From positions 930,001-994,000 of the forward strand of contig NZ_MKXO01000001.1 in the NCBI RefSeq assembly GCF_001766415.1: DNA of 64,000 nucleotides. The letters are read 5' to 3'. The translations under genes and the position numbers were made by a program. Source of the stretch: Exiguobacterium aurantiacum. GTDB taxonomy: Bacteria > Bacillota > Bacilli > Exiguobacteriales > Exiguobacteriaceae. Shown piece by piece: positions 8,731-18,930 of this stretch (within the stretch, counting starts at the first letter, position 1; every line of letters starts with the position of its first letter). Under the pieces are notes generated by a model that made no database searches, had not been told where the DNA came from, and saw only the letters and a list, made by a program, of their open reading frames with translations.

Positions 8731-9948
8731 TCATTGGTAAATGTTTCTTTTCAAATGTGTTCTCACTTCACTAATAAAGTAAAGCGATCCCGTCACGACG
8801 AGTGTTTTCGAGCGCGGCGAACGTACCCATTCCGCCAACCAATCTTTCCACTCGACGTAACGGGCCCCGTCCTCGATTAGACTGTCTTTCGTCCGTGCCC
8901 GCGGAAAGTCGAACGTCGTCTCATAAACGGTCGCGATCGTCCCTAACGATTTGATTATCGCTTCACGGTCCTTGTCGGCAAGAGTCGCGACAAGCACGGT
9001 GACATCTTCTTCTAGCCGAAGTTGCTCACAGAGTGCCGCTACGCCTTCCGCGTTATGCGCCCCGTCTAAAATGATCCGCGGCTCTTTTGAGATGAGCTCA
9101 TAGCGCCCCGGATGTTGTGCCGTCTCAAGCCCTATCAATATCGCCTCGGTCTTCCATCCGAGATGACGGGCGACCGCGACGGCGCACGCTCCGTTGTAGG
9201 CTTGATGATGACCCGTCAAGCCGAGAGCCGCAGCAGGCAGTCCTTCATATGTAACAGTTGTGTCGGCCCCGTCCTCGATCGACTCGATGAGCGGCATGAC
9301 CGCATGCACCGGTGCCTCCATCGTCCGTCCTTGTTGCTCGAGCAACGTGATCAACTGCGCATCGTCCAAACTATGGAACATCGGGACACCTCGTTTCATG
9401 ATGCCGAACTTCTCCATGGCGATCTCTGCGAGCGTATCGCCGAGTATACCTTGATGGTCGTGCCCGATAGATGTCACGACCGTCGCGAGCGGTCGCTTCA
9501 ACACGTTCGTCGAATCGAGCCGTCCCCCGAGACCGACTTCCCAAATGACGAGGTCCGGTTGCTGTTCATGGAAGTACAGCCACGCCATGACCGTCAGCAG
9601 TTCAAACTCGGTCAACGTCTCCGGCGACTCATCGGCACGGTCACGGACACGGTTCGCGATACGGACGAGATCAACCTCGCGAATCGGTTCGCCGTTCAAC
9701 ATAATCCGCTCCTCGAACTGGATGATGTACGGCGAGATGAAAGTCCCGACGTTCAACCCTTCAGCGATCGCCATCGCCCGCAAAAACGCGACGGTCGATC
9801 CCTTCCCGTTCGTCCCGGCCACGTGAATCGACGGCAATTCGTCAATTTGTAACGTCTCGAGCATCCACTCGACTCGATTCAATCCTGGTTTAATCCCAAA
9901 CCGTAATTGTCCGCTCAGCCATTCAAATACGTCTTGTCTTGTCTCCAT
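8731..9948 (-). CDS. folC: Bifunctional folylpolyglutamate synthase / dihydrofolate synthase
   Basis: A 405-residue Mur-ligase-fold enzyme that adds glutamate to dihydropteroate and then to folates in an ATP-dependent reaction. The P-loop HVAGTNGKGSTVAF lies at about residues 42-55. The conserved GLGGRLDSTNVL segment follows around residue 140, SIGHDHQGILG near 160 and the C-terminal domain motif ILDGAHNAEG near 290. Length matches the family. In Bacillus, folC directly follows valS; here selO and two tiny genes lie between them on the opposite strand. The DUF5057 operon starts 45 bp downstream, and I see no terminator in between. Confidence 0.93.
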   Translation of the reverse strand: METRQDVFEWLSGQLRFGIKPGLNRVEWMLETLQIDELPSIHVAGTNGKGSTVAFLRAMAIAEGLNVGTFISPYIIQFEERIMLNGEPIREVDLVRIANRVRDRADESPETLTEFELLTVMAWLYFHEQQPDLVIWEVGLGGRLDSTNVLKRPLATVVTSIGHDHQGILGDTLAEIAMEKFGIMKRGVPMFHSLDDAQLITLLEQQGRTMEAPVHAVMPLIESIEDGADTTVTYEGLPAAALGLTGHHQAYNGACAVAVARHLGWKTEAILIGLETAQHPGRYELISKEPRIILDGAHNAEGVAALCEQLRLEEDVTVLVATLADKDREAIIKSLGTIATVYETTFDFPRARTKDSLIEDGARYVEWKDWLAEWVRSPRSKTLVVTGSLYFISEVRTHLKRNIYQ

Positions 9949-10062
9949 CTTTAACCCACCCCTGTTCTAACACTTCCCTCCCATCTTACCAAAATTCACG
10001 AAGGCCTACGCAGAGAATCGGCTGTGCTATACTCGAAGCGAACAGAGATAGGAGGAATTCAG

Positions 10063-11505
10063 ATGAAAGACACAGGTTGGAACTTTGAAGCGACATACGT
10101 CGAACTTCGTGACATGTTTTACGACCGTGGGCCGATCAACCCGGTCGACAAACCAGAACTCGTCTTATTGAATGAACCCCTCGCCGAGACACTCGGACTC
10201 GATATTGATGCATTGAAAGAAGACGTGGCGCTCCTGTCCGGAAACCGGCAGACCGACACGTCGTTCTCGCAAGCGTACGCCGGGCATCAGTTCGGCAACT
10301 TCACGATGCTCGGTGACGGACGCGCCCTCTTCTTAGGGGAACACGTCACAGCGAACGGTAAACGGGTCGACGTGCAATTGAAAGGCTCAGGACCGACGGA
10401 GTATTCGCGTGGCGGTGACGGACGGGCCGCCATCGGGCCGATGGTACGTGAATACCTCATCAGCGAAGCGATGCACGCGCTCGGCATCCCGACAAACCGC
10501 GCCCTCGCCGTCGTTGCGACAAACGAGCCGGTCATGCGTCAAGGACCGAAGCACGGTGCCGTCCTGACCCGTGTCGCCTCGAGCCATCTTCGCGTCGGCA
10601 CGTTCCAATATGCGGCTGCTGCCGGGTCGATCGATGACGTTATCGCCCTCGCCGACTATGCGATCCATCGTCACGACCCGGACCTTGAAGGTCGTCCCGA
10701 CCGCTACGAGGCGTTCCTCGGACGCGTCATCGAACGTCAGGCGGAACTGATCGCCGACTGGCAACTCGTCGGCTTCATCCACGGTGTCATGAACACGGAT
10801 AACACGTTCATCAGCGGCGAAGGGCTCGACTACGGTCCGTGCGCCTTCATGGACTCGTACCATCCGCACACCGTCTTCAGCTCGATCGACCGCGAGGGCC
10901 GTTACGCCTACGCGAACCAGCCGTATATCGGATCTTGGAACTTGGCCCGACTCGCCGAGACGCTGTTGCCGCTGCTCGCCGACACGCAAGAAGCTGCCGT
11001 CGACATCGCCAATCGTTTGTTGAACGATTATACGGAGATTTATAAACAAGCGTACTTCACCGGACTCGCCCATAAAATCGGCCTCTACGTCCGAAAAGAC
11101 GGCGATGACGCGCTGACGGACGAACTGCTCCGGCTCATGATGGAGACCGAGGCCGACTTCACGAACACGTTCCGCGTGCTCACGCTAGGAGAAACGGAGT
11201 CACTTCCGTTCGCGTCGCGTGACGATGGGAAGGACTGGCTTTCGGCATGGCGCAAACGTCTCGCTGAACAAGCTCTTCCGGACGAAGATGTGACGCGACT
11301 CATGCGCCAACACAATCCGGCCGTCATCCCGCGCAACCATCACGTCGAAGCGGCAATCACGTCAGCTGAACGAGGTGACTTCGGTCCGACAACCGCCTTG
11401 CTTGACGTGTTGCGTCAGCCGTATGACTACGAAGCCGATTACGGGCGTTACGTGTCGCCGGGACCAGAGCGGACGTATCCGTATCAGACGTTTTGTGGCA
11501 CGTGA
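10063..11505 (+). CDS. selO: Protein adenylyltransferase SelO (YdiU/UPF0061 family)
   Basis: A 480-residue pseudokinase-fold protein of the SelO family, which transfers AMP from ATP to hydroxyl side chains of proteins. Family blocks seen include AGHQFGNFTMLGDGRA, VDVQLKGSGPTEYSRGGDGR (ATP-site lysine and glycine-rich region), NTDNTFISGEGLDYGPCAFMD (catalytic Asn/Asp segment) and the C-terminal NPAVIPRNHHVEAAI. The bacterial length is typical, and the C-terminal selenocysteine/cysteine region is short (YQTFCGT). The start at 10063 is chosen by AGGAGG 7 nt upstream. The gene is transcribed against its neighbours folC and valS. Confidence 0.92.
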   Translation: MKDTGWNFEATYVELRDMFYDRGPINPVDKPELVLLNEPLAETLGLDIDALKEDVALLSGNRQTDTSFSQAYAGHQFGNFTMLGDGRALFLGEHVTANGKRVDVQLKGSGPTEYSRGGDGRAAIGPMVREYLISEAMHALGIPTNRALAVVATNEPVMRQGPKHGAVLTRVASSHLRVGTFQYAAAAGSIDDVIALADYAIHRHDPDLEGRPDRYEAFLGRVIERQAELIADWQLVGFIHGVMNTDNTFISGEGLDYGPCAFMDSYHPHTVFSSIDREGRYAYANQPYIGSWNLARLAETLLPLLADTQEAAVDIANRLLNDYTEIYKQAYFTGLAHKIGLYVRKDGDDALTDELLRLMMETEADFTNTFRVLTLGETESLPFASRDDGKDWLSAWRKRLAEQALPDEDVTRLMRQHNPAVIPRNHHVEAAITSAERGDFGPTTALLDVLRQPYDYEADYGRYVSPGPERTYPYQTFCGT

Positions 11506-11538
11506 TCCATTTCGCTTTCGCGGGATGGATTTTTTTTG
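11505..11538 (+). terminator. Rho-independent terminator of selO
   Basis: An 11-bp stem with two G-U pairs (ATCCATTTCGC / GCGGGATGGAT) and a TTTC loop is followed by T8. It begins at the last base of the selO stop codon. Confidence 0.75.
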
Positions 11539-11594
11539 GAACCTTTTAGCGTTTGGGTGCGTACTATAGACAAACGACACTCTGGAGGTTTACT

Positions 11595-11777
11595 ATGCGA
11601 CTACTTGCTTCACTCATTTCTCTAGGTTTCGCTTGCCTGATCTCGCTCGAGCTATGGCAAGGTCCGTTTTATAGTGGCTGGATTTGGTCCATGCCCGCCT
11701 TCTTCTTAATCGTCTCGTTTTTCCAGTTCATGAAACATTTGAATGAGCTTGAATGGAGTGGTGAGAACGACACATGA
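11595..11777 (+). CDS. Small two-helix membrane protein
   Basis: A 60-residue protein from the ATG at 11595, with GGAGG 7 nt upstream. It reads MRLLASLISLGFACLISLE, then a second hydrophobic stretch (WIWSMPAFFLIVSFFQF), with a charged end (LNELEWSGENDT). Two transmembrane helices are likely. No family is recognised. Its stop overlaps the start of the next tiny gene (ATGA), so the pair is co-translated. Confidence 0.55.
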   Translation: MRLLASLISLGFACLISLELWQGPFYSGWIWSMPAFFLIVSFFQFMKHLNELEWSGENDT

Positions 11778-11950
11778 GGCTCGTCTACTTCACTATCATG
11801 CTCATCGCCGGATTCCTATATGCCGTGTATCTCGCCCATTTGTATCGAGTCGGGCTGACTGATTCGCTCTACATGCACTTCCTGTGGATCACGGGAATCG
11901 GACTTTATGTTTTATGGCTACGTCGAAGAACCCCCAAACGTCGTTCGTGA
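11774..11950 (+). CDS. Small membrane protein, 58 residues
   Basis: A short reading frame coupled to the preceding gene by a 4-nt ATGA overlap. It starts MRLVYFTIMLIAGFLYAVYL, has a second hydrophobic segment (FLWITGIGLYVLWL) and ends in a strongly basic tail (RRRTPKRRS), which predicts two helices with a cytoplasmic positive C-terminus. The coding end lies inside the following terminator stem. The overlap and the membrane-protein character of both frames argue that it is real. The function is unknown. Confidence 0.5.
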   Translation: MRLVYFTIMLIAGFLYAVYLAHLYRVGLTDSLYMHFLWITGIGLYVLWLRRRTPKRRS

Positions 11951-11963
11951 CGTCGGGGGTTCT
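11927..11963 (+). terminator. Terminator of the small membrane gene pair
   Basis: A 9-bp stem AGAACCCCC / GGGGGTTCT with an inner CGTC/GACG stem is followed by a T-rich tail. It overlaps the last codons of the 58-residue gene. Confidence 0.65.
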
Positions 11964-12003
11964 TCTCGTTTAGATGCCAAAATTCTCCCAAACCACAAAA
12001 AAA

Positions 12004-12036
12004 ACCTTCCTTGGAGCATAAATCTCCAAAGAAGGT
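12004..12036 (-). terminator. Terminator of valS
   Basis: A 13-bp inverted repeat with one mismatch (ACCTTCCTTGGAG / CTCCAAAGAAGGT) ends, on the minus strand, in a long U run (the A run at 11996-12004). It lies 8 bp beyond the valS stop. Confidence 0.8.
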
Positions 12037-12043
12037 CCAACTT

Positions 12044-14695
12044 TTACTTACGCAACTCTTCAAGACGCGCGCGCACGGCGTCACGCTTGTCGAGGTAGTC
12101 TTTCTCTTTCGCTTTCTCTTCGTCGATGACGTGAGCCGGTGCTTTGCCGGTGAAACCTGGGTTGCCGAGTTTCTTCTGCACGCGTTCGACTTCTTTCTCG
12201 TACTTCGCCACTTCTTTTTCAAGACGGGCGATCTCTTCTTCGAAGTTGATCAAGTCGGCGAGCGGGATGAACAGCTCTGCGCCCGTCATGATCGCTGACA
12301 TCGATTTGTCCGGTGCCGTCAAGCCACGTCCGATTTCAAGTTCGGTCGCATTCGTGAACTTGCCGATTGTCGCTTCGTTTTCGCTCAAGTAGCCTTGTGT
12401 CGTGTCGTCACTCGTCGCGATGAACAATTGGATCGGTTTCGACATCGGTGCGTTCACTTCCGAACGGATGTTACGGACTGAACGGATGACGTTCATGACC
12501 GCTTCGAACGCCGGTACCGACTCCGCATAGTGGAGGTCGTCACGGCGCGTCGGATAGCTCGCACGGACGATCGAGTCGCCTTCGTGCGGCAAGTGCTGCC
12601 AAATTTCTTCTGTCAAGAACGGCATGAACGGATGCATGAGACGCATGATCGAATCGAGCGTATGCGCGAGCACCGAACGTGTCGTCGCTTTCGCCGCTTC
12701 GTCCTCACCGTAGAGCGTGAGTTTCGCCATCTCGATGTACCAGTTACAGAACTCTTCCCAGATGAAGTTGTACAAGTAACGACCGGCTTCACCGAACTCG
12801 TACTTGTCGACGAGGCGTGTCACTTGGTCGACCGTGTCGTTCAAGCGCGTCAAGATCCACTTGTCGGCGAGCGTCTTCTCACCTGAGAGGTCGATGTCTT
12901 CAAACTTCATCCCGTCCATGTTCATGAGGGCGAAGCGGCTCGCGTTCCAAATCTTGTTCGCGAAGTTCCATGTCGATTCGATTTTCTCCCAGTAGAAGCG
13001 AAGGTCGTTCCCTGGTGTCGAGCCCGTGAGCAGGAACCAGCGGAGCGAGTCGGCACCGTACTGGTCGATGACTTCCATCGGGTCGACGCCGTTACCGAGC
13101 GATTTCGACATCTTGCGGCCTTCCGAGTCACGGATCAGACCGTGGATGAGCACGTCGTTGAACGGCTGCTTGCCCGTGAATTCGAGCGATTGGAAGATCA
13201 TCCGCGATACCCAGAAGAAGATGATGTCGTAACCCGTGACGAGCGCGCTCGTCGGGAAGTAGCGTTTGAAGTCTGCTGAATCCGTGTCCGGCCAGCCCAT
13301 CGTCGAGAACGGCCAGAGCGCTGACGAGAACCACGTGTCGAGCACGTCTTCGTCTTGATGCCAGTTCTCAATATCAGCCGGCGCTTCTTTGCCTACATAG
13401 ATTTCACCTGTCTCGTTATGGTACCAAGCCGGGATGCGGTGGCCCCACCAAAGTTGACGGCTGATGCACCAGTCGCGGATGTTTTCCATCCAGCGGAGGT
13501 ACGTGCCTTCGAACCGCTCTGGGACGAAGTTGACTTTCGTCTCGTCGTTGCCTTGCGCTGCGAGCGCCGCTTTGGCGAGTGGCTCCATATCGACGAACCA
13601 TTGCTTCGACAAGTAAGGCTCGATGACCGCGCCTGAACGTTCCGAGTGACCGACCGAGTGCGTATGCGGCTCGATTTTGACGAGCGTGCCATCTGCTTCT
13701 AAGTCTTTGACGAGCTGCTTGCGGCAGTCGAAGCGGTCGAGCCCTTCGTACTTGCCAGCATTCTCGTTCATCGTCCCCGACTCGTCCATGATGAGGATAC
13801 GCGGAAGCTCGTGACGGTTCCCGATCTCAAAGTCGTTCGGGTCGTGCGCCGGCGTGATCTTCACGCAACCGGTACCGAACTCGACGTCGACGTAGTCGTC
13901 CGCGACGATCGGGATCTCACGGTTCATGACCGGGAGCATGATCGTCTTACCGACGAGGTGCGCGTAGCGCTCGTCTTTCGGGTTGACGGCGACGGCCGTA
14001 TCGCCGAGCATCGTCTCTGGGCGCGTCGTCGCGATCTCAATGTGGCCTGAGCCGTCAGCGAGCGGATATTTCATATGGTAGAACGCGCCTTCGACTTCCT
14101 GATAGATGACTTCGATGTCGGAGACGGCCGTCTTTTGCGCCGGGTCCCAGTTGACGATATATTCGCCGCGGTAGATCAAGCCTTTTTCATACAAGCGGAC
14201 GAAGACTTCCTGGACCGCTTTTGACAGTCCCGCGTCGAGTGTGAACCGTTCACGCGAGTAGTCGAGGCCGAGGCCGAGTTTTGACCACTGGGCCCGGATC
14301 GTGTCGGCGTACTCGTCTTTCCATTCCCACGTCTTCTCGAGGAACTTCTCACGTCCGAGGTCGTAACGCATGATGCCGTCCTCACGGAGCTTCTGTTCAA
14401 CTTTCGCCTGTGTCGCGATACCGGCGTGGTCCATCCCTGGGAGCCAGAGGACGTCATAGCCTTGCATGCGCTTCAAGCGCGTGAGTAGATCTTGGAGCGT
14501 CGTATCCCACGCGTGTCCGAGGTGAAGTTTCCCTGTGACGTTCGGTGGCGGGATGACGATCGTGTAAGGCTGTTTCGAGTCGTCCTCGTCCGCCTTGAAC
14601 ACGTTGTTCTCCATCCAATAGTCGTACCATTTCGCTTCCGTCGCACTCGGGTCGTACTTCGTCGGCATGCTGATTTCATTTGTTTCGTTGGTCAT
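12044..14695 (-). CDS. valS: Valyl-tRNA synthetase
   Basis: An 883-residue class I synthetase that charges tRNA-Val and edits threonine. The HIGH signature is [12 protein letters not shown] (residues 50-61) and KMSKS lies near residue 527 ([11 protein letters not shown]). The CP1 editing domain spans roughly residues 190-350, with [17 protein letters not shown]-terminal coiled coil with heptads ([26 protein letters not shown]) covers about residues 815-880, as is usual for ValRS. RBS GGAGG lies about 8 nt before the ATG. The gene is preceded by a T-box leader, so it is induced by uncharged tRNA-Val. Confidence 0.97.
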   Translation of the reverse strand: MTNETNEISMPTKYDPSATEAKWYDYWMENNVFKADEDDSKQPYTIVIPPPNVTGKLHLGHAWDTTLQDLLTRLKRMQGYDVLWLPGMDHAGIATQAKVEQKLREDGIMRYDLGREKFLEKTWEWKDEYADTIRAQWSKLGLGLDYSRERFTLDAGLSKAVQEVFVRLYEKGLIYRGEYIVNWDPAQKTAVSDIEVIYQEVEGAFYHMKYPLADGSGHIEIATTRPETMLGDTAVAVNPKDERYAHLVGKTIMLPVMNREIPIVADDYVDVEFGTGCVKITPAHDPNDFEIGNRHELPRILIMDESGTMNENAGKYEGLDRFDCRKQLVKDLEADGTLVKIEPHTHSVGHSERSGAVIEPYLSKQWFVDMEPLAKAALAAQGNDETKVNFVPERFEGTYLRWMENIRDWCISRQLWWGHRIPAWYHNETGEIYVGKEAPADIENWHQDEDVLDTWFSSALWPFSTMGWPDTDSADFKRYFPTSALVTGYDIIFFWVSRMIFQSLEFTGKQPFNDVLIHGLIRDSEGRKMSKSLGNGVDPMEVIDQYGADSLRWFLLTGSTPGNDLRFYWEKIESTWNFANKIWNASRFALMNMDGMKFEDIDLSGEKTLADKWILTRLNDTVDQVTRLVDKYEFGEAGRYLYNFIWEEFCNWYIEMAKLTLYGEDEAAKATTRSVLAHTLDSIMRLMHPFMPFLTEEIWQHLPHEGDSIVRASYPTRRDDLHYAESVPAFEAVMNVIRSVRNIRSEVNAPMSKPIQLFIATSDDTTQGYLSENEATIGKFTNATELEIGRGLTAPDKSMSAIMTGAELFIPLADLINFEEEIARLEKEVAKYEKEVERVQKKLGNPGFTGKAPAHVIDEEKAKEKDYLDKRDAVRARLEELRK

Positions 14696-14719
14696 TGTGC
14701 CAATCCTCCTCTATCTGTC

Positions 14720-14965
14720 TACACAAAAAACGGCTACTCTCGTCCTTAACGCTAAGGACGAAAGAAGCCGTATCTTCCGCGGTACCACCTTAGTTCGCCA
14801 ACACGTGGCGCCCTCAAAATCGAATAACGGTCGATGGACCGGACCTTCCTACTTGATTCACAAGGTCAGCTCCGAGGCGACTTCCGCACACTTCCCTCGC
14901 GACCTTGCACCAAGCGGCCGCGTCTCTAGAAAGGAGTGTTGTTGCGTACTATTCCTCATCATAGC
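14720..14965 (-). promoter_or_regulatory. T-box riboswitch leader of valS
   Basis: On the minus strand the leader holds a Stem I with a GGUG-type distal motif (CTTGGTGCAAG). A specifier region reads GAAGUCGCCUCGGAGCU, with GUC (14879-14881, a Val codon) in the usual place before the conserved GGAGCU. The hallmark T-box follows (AGGTGGTACCGCGGAA, about 14777-14792). A terminator hairpin (ACGGCT..AGCCGT enclosing GTCCTTA/TAAGGAC, about 14730-14771) ends in a U run. Uncharged tRNA-Val would pair with the codon and the T-box and favour antitermination. Confidence 0.93.
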
Positions 14966-15018
14966 TTTTAAACGTATCTGTTAAACAATTGTAGCGAGTG
15001 AAGACGTTTCAGTCAAGA

Positions 15019-16323
15019 TTACAGTGAAAACTCTTGTTGCAGCTCTTTGAACGTCGCATCGACCGCGGCAAGCGTCGCGTCGATATCCTCGTCCGTATGC
15101 ACAGTCGACAAGAACAAGCCTTCGAACTGTGACGGTGGCAAGAACACGCCGCGCGCCGCCATCTTCTGATAGTACGAGCGGAACATGTCGAGGTTCGACG
15201 TTTTCGCCTTCTCGAAGTTCGTCACTTTCTCGTTCGTGAAGAAGAAGCCGAACATCGAGCCGGCCCGGTTCGTGTCGTGCGGGATGTTATATTTCTCGGC
15301 CGCTGCCGTGAAGCCTGCCGCGAGGCGGTCGGCTTTGCGCTCGAACTCTTCGTAGTGCTCAGGCTTGAGTTGCGACAGCGTCGTGTAGCCGGCGATCATC
15401 GCGAGCGGGTTGCCTGAAAGCGTCCCTGCTTGGTAGATCGGCCCTTGCGGTGCGATGTGTTCCATGATCTCCCGTTTGCCGCCGTATGCGCCGACCGGAA
15501 GGCCGCCGCCGATGACTTTGCCGAGGCACGTAAGATCAGGCGTCACGCCGAAGTAACCTTGGGCGCAATTGTAACCGACGCGGAAGCCGGTCATGACCTC
15601 GTCAAAGATGAGGAGCGCACCGTTTTGTTCCGTGATCTCACGCAGTCCTTCGAGGAATCCTGGCTGCGGCGGGACGAAGCCCATGTTGCCGGCAGCCGGC
15701 TCGACGATGACGCCGGCGATGTCGTCGCCGTGCTTCTCGAACGCGATGCGAAGCGCGTCGAGGTCGTTGTATGGGACGGTGAGCGTGTGGCTCGCCAAGT
15801 CTTTCGGGACGCCCGGTGAGTCCGGGAGACCGAGTGTCGCAACACCTGATCCGGCCTTGATGAGGAGCGAGTCCCCGTGGCCGTGGTAGCAGCCTTCAAA
15901 CTTCAAGATCTTCGTCTTGCCCGTATAGCCGCGTGCGAGGCGGAGAGCCGCCATCGTCGCTTCCGTACCAGAGTTGACCATGCGGACCATCTCAATCGAT
16001 GGGACGCGGTCGATGACGAGCTCGGCCATCTTCGTCTCGAGCTCCGTCGGTGTCCCGAACGTCCAGCCTTTTTCAGCCTGATCTTGGATCGCTTTCATGA
16101 CGACCGGGTCGCGGTGACCGAGAATGAGTGGTCCCCATGAGAGGACGTAGTCGATGTACTCGTTGCCGTCGATGTCGTAGACGCGTGAACCTTCACCGCG
16201 TTCGGCGAAGATCGGCGTCATCCCGACCGATTTATAGGCACGGACCGGGCTGTTGACCCCGCCCGGCATGAGTGGGAGTGCTTGTTTGAACGCTGCTTCT
16301 GAGCGAGTTTGCTTGTATGTCAT
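15019..16323 (-). CDS. hemL: Glutamate-1-semialdehyde 2,1-aminomutase
   Basis: A 434-residue PLP enzyme of fold type I that makes 5-aminolevulinate from glutamate-1-semialdehyde, the last step of the C5 pathway that begins with hemA. Seen are the N-terminal [15 protein letters not shown], the cofactor Asp region [14 protein letters not shown], and the Schiff-base lysine in [19 protein letters not shown] near residue 268. Its ATG overlaps the hemB stop by 4 nt, so it is the last gene of the coupled hem cluster. I see no strong terminator before the valS T-box. Confidence 0.96.
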   Translation of the reverse strand: MTYKQTRSEAAFKQALPLMPGGVNSPVRAYKSVGMTPIFAERGEGSRVYDIDGNEYIDYVLSWGPLILGHRDPVVMKAIQDQAEKGWTFGTPTELETKMAELVIDRVPSIEMVRMVNSGTEATMAALRLARGYTGKTKILKFEGCYHGHGDSLLIKAGSGVATLGLPDSPGVPKDLASHTLTVPYNDLDALRIAFEKHGDDIAGVIVEPAAGNMGFVPPQPGFLEGLREITEQNGALLIFDEVMTGFRVGYNCAQGYFGVTPDLTCLGKVIGGGLPVGAYGGKREIMEHIAPQGPIYQAGTLSGNPLAMIAGYTTLSQLKPEHYEEFERKADRLAAGFTAAAEKYNIPHDTNRAGSMFGFFFTNEKVTNFEKAKTSNLDMFRSYYQKMAARGVFLPPSQFEGLFLSTVHTDEDIDATLAAVDATFKELQQEFSL

Positions 16324-17300
16324 GCGAATTCTCCTTCCAAATAGCGACAGACGTCTTTTGCGAAATACGTGACGATCAAATCGGCACCGGCTCGTTTGAA
16401 ACCGACCATCGTCTCCATGACGATGCGTTGTTCATCGATCCAGTCGTTCATCGACGCTGCTTTAATCATCGCGTACTCCCCGCTCACGTTATACGCCACG
16501 ATCGGCATATCGAGCGAGTCGCGCATGTCGCGGATGATGTCCATGAACGCGAGCGCCGGTTTGACGATCATAAAGTCGGCACCTTGCTCGACGTCCGACT
16601 GTGATTCCCGGAACGCCTCGCGGCGGTTGGCCGGGTCCATCTGATAGCCTTTGCGGTCGCCTTCACCAGGCGCCGACTGCGCCGCGTCACGGAACGGGCC
16701 GTAGTACGCCGATGCGTATTTGACGCCGTAGCTCATGATCGGGATGTGGCTGAAGCCGTTTTGGTCGAGCCCTTCGCGGATGGCGGCGACGAAGCCGTCC
16801 ATCATCGAGCTCGGCGCGATGATGTCTGCGCCCGCTTGCGCTTGCGTGATCGCCGTCTGGACGTGAAGCGGCAGTGTCGCGTCGTTATCGACGTCACCGT
16901 TCTTCACGATGCCACAGTGGCCCGTCGACGTATATTCACAGAGGCACGTGTCGGCGATGACCGTGAGCTGTGGTGCCCACTCTTTCACTTTGCGGATCGC
17001 TTCTTGGACGATGCCGTGATCGTGGTATGCTTCCGTGCCTTCCGGGTCTTTATGCTCAGGTACACCGAACAAGAGAACGGACTCGAGCCCGAGGTCGACG
17101 AGCTCACGGATCTCGTCTTCGAGACGATCGAGCGAGAAGTTGAAGACGCCAGGCATCGAGCTGACTTCGCGTTTAATATTTGTCCCTTCGACGACGAAGA
17201 GCGGATAAATCAAATCTTCTTTCCGAACATGGTTTTCACGTACGAGTGCACGCATCGACTTCGACGAGCGCAGACGACGGTGACGGTCGAATTGGTTCAT
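16320..17300 (-). CDS. hemB: Delta-aminolevulinic acid dehydratase (porphobilinogen synthase)
   Basis: A 326-residue enzyme that condenses two 5-aminolevulinate molecules to porphobilinogen. The start at 17300 ([13 protein letters not shown]) matches the family N-terminus and overlaps the hemD stop as ATGA. The zinc-site cysteine motif [12 protein letters not shown] is near residue 122, so this is a zinc-type enzyme. The catalytic lysines lie in [17 protein letters not shown] and [12 protein letters not shown]. The end overlaps hemL. It is the fourth gene of hemACDBL. Confidence 0.96.
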   Translation of the reverse strand: MNQFDRHRRLRSSKSMRALVRENHVRKEDLIYPLFVVEGTNIKREVSSMPGVFNFSLDRLEDEIRELVDLGLESVLLFGVPEHKDPEGTEAYHDHGIVQEAIRKVKEWAPQLTVIADTCLCEYTSTGHCGIVKNGDVDNDATLPLHVQTAITQAQAGADIIAPSSMMDGFVAAIREGLDQNGFSHIPIMSYGVKYASAYYGPFRDAAQSAPGEGDRKGYQMDPANRREAFRESQSDVEQGADFMIVKPALAFMDIIRDMRDSLDMPIVAYNVSGEYAMIKAASMNDWIDEQRIVMETMVGFKRAGADLIVTYFAKDVCRYLEGEFA

Positions 17301-17962
17301 GAAAAATCTCCCCCTACACACTGTATTAATGCATCCATAGTATAACACTCAGGCACTCGGACCGGTAACGTCGAAACTTCTCGGACAGCTCGCTCGGTCA
17401 CTTCACCGATGGCGTACCATGTCCCGTGGAACCGTTCGAGGTAAGGCGTGAGCGCGTGGACGGCGGACGGACTGAGCACGAGCAGCGCCTCGACGTGTTC
17501 GAGCGCTTCCGCTTGATCAATCGTGAGTGCTTTCTCGACCGTCTCATAGACGACCCAGTCGTGCACATGCGGCAACTGCTGCATGTGCTCGGTGTTCGCC
17601 AAGTCCCCGCGGGCGAACAAGACGACGTCATCCTTACCGACGACGCTAGCCAACTCGCGGAACAACGCCTCGCCCGTATACGTCTCCGGCATGAGCGAAA
17701 CGGTGAATCCTTCTGCCTCGAGCGCGTCCCGCGTCTTCTCGCCGACGGCAGCGACTTGAACGTCCCGAGGAACGTCTTGAAGCGCTGGGACAGCGGTTTG
17801 ACTCGTGACGACGAGCCAGTCGAACGAATCAGTTGGCGTTGGTTTCCCGGTCAGCCGTGTCTCGATCATCGGGACGTGATGAACGGAAAGACCGCTCGCG
17901 TCGAGCAAGGCCCGTTGCGAAGCGGTCAGTCGTTTTGTCCCTGTGTACCAGACGTCACACAT
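17297..17962 (-). CDS. hemD: Uroporphyrinogen-III synthase
   Basis: A 221-residue protein from the ATG at 17962 ([12 protein letters not shown]), which overlaps the hemC stop by 8 nt; a longer in-frame GTG form to 17992 has no better ribosome site. HemD cyclises hydroxymethylbilane with inversion of ring D. The family is poorly conserved; supporting segments are the two-domain layout with [14 protein letters not shown] and [16 protein letters not shown] in the first half and [29 protein letters not shown] in the second. The position between hemC and hemB settles the call. Confidence 0.9.
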   Translation of the reverse strand: MCDVWYTGTKRLTASQRALLDASGLSVHHVPMIETRLTGKPTPTDSFDWLVVTSQTAVPALQDVPRDVQVAAVGEKTRDALEAEGFTVSLMPETYTGEALFRELASVVGKDDVVLFARGDLANTEHMQQLPHVHDWVVYETVEKALTIDQAEALEHVEALLVLSPSAVHALTPYLERFHGTWYAIGEVTERAVREVSTLPVRVPECYTMDALIQCVGGDFS

Positions 17963-18872
17963 TGACCGAGGCGAGGATCTCGCGTCCGCCACGTCCGAGC
18001 AAGTCGTCAGCGACGTCTTGACCGAGCGCGACTTCGTCCGTTGACGTTTTCGTCACACGGAGCACGTCTTTGCCGTCGACCGAGGCGATCAAGCCGGTGA
18101 GCGTGACCGTGTCCCCGTCAACCGTCGCGTAGCCGCCGACCGGTACGTGGCAGCTGCCTTCGATCGCCTTCAAGAACGTCCGCTCCGCCGTCGCAGCTTT
18201 CGCCGTCACGTCATCGTGAAGGAGCTGTAAAATCTGCGTCACTTCGGCGTCGTCTTTCCGGCTCTCGATCGCGAGCACGCCTTGTCCGACGGCCGGTACC
18301 ATCATGTCGGCGTCGAGCGCTTCGAACTTGACGCGATCGGTCCAACCCATGCGCTCAAGTCCCGCTTTCGCGAGCAAGATGGCGTTGAAGTTCTCGGTAT
18401 CGAGTTTTTTCAAGCGCGTGTCGATGTTGCCACGGATCCATTGGATCTCGAAGTCCGGACGAGCCGCGAGCATCTGCGCACCGCGACGGAGCGAGCTCGT
18501 CCCGATGACCGCGCCTTGCGGTAGCGTCTCGAGCGTGTAGCCGTCCTCGCAAATCAAGACGTCACGCGCGTCGACACGTTTTGGCATACAGCTGATAAAG
18601 AGGTCTTCCGGCAGTTCGGCCGGGACGTCTTTCATGCTGTGGACGGCAAAATCGATGTCACCGGCGAGCATCTGCTGTTGGATCTCTTTGACGAACAAGC
18701 CTTTCCCGCCAACTTTCGACAGTTGGACGTCAACGATTTGGTCACCTTTCGTCACGATTTCTTTGATCTCGAACTCGTTCTGGGCCCCGGCTTGCTTCAA
18801 TTGTTCGATGACCCATTTCGTCTGTGTCATCGCGAGTTGTGAGCGGCGTGAGCCGACGATAATTTTACGCAT
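17955..18872 (-). CDS. hemC: Porphobilinogen deaminase (hydroxymethylbilane synthase)
   Basis: A 305-residue enzyme that joins four porphobilinogen units into hydroxymethylbilane on a dipyrromethane cofactor. The cofactor-binding cysteine is Cys241 in the signature EGSCHVPVGG. Also seen are GSRRSQLAMTQT at the N-terminus, the catalytic Asp loop DFAVHSMKDVP (residues 74-84) and GTSSLRRGAQ. Length and motifs match the family throughout. A terminator or attenuator lies between hemA and this gene, so its expression may be lower than that of hemA or come partly from another start. Confidence 0.96.
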   Translation of the reverse strand: MRKIIVGSRRSQLAMTQTKWVIEQLKQAGAQNEFEIKEIVTKGDQIVDVQLSKVGGKGLFVKEIQQQMLAGDIDFAVHSMKDVPAELPEDLFISCMPKRVDARDVLICEDGYTLETLPQGAVIGTSSLRRGAQMLAARPDFEIQWIRGNIDTRLKKLDTENFNAILLAKAGLERMGWTDRVKFEALDADMMVPAVGQGVLAIESRKDDAEVTQILQLLHDDVTAKAATAERTFLKAIEGSCHVPVGGYATVDGDTVTLTGLIASVDGKDVLRVTKTSTDEVALGQDVADDLLGRGGREILASVNV

Positions 18873-18893
18873 AATGTTTAGTCCCCTTCATAG

Positions 18894-18922
18894 AAAAAGG
18901 CGACGAGATCCGCCGCCTTTTT
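18894..18922 (-). terminator. Terminator or attenuator between hemA and hemC
   Basis: A 12-bp stem with one G-U pair (AAAAAGGCGGCG / CGTCGCCTTTTT, loop GATCT) ends in U5. It sits where hemX is found in Bacillus and could split hemA from hemCDBL or only damp read-through. Confidence 0.7.
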
Positions 18923-18930
18923 GGTTTGTA

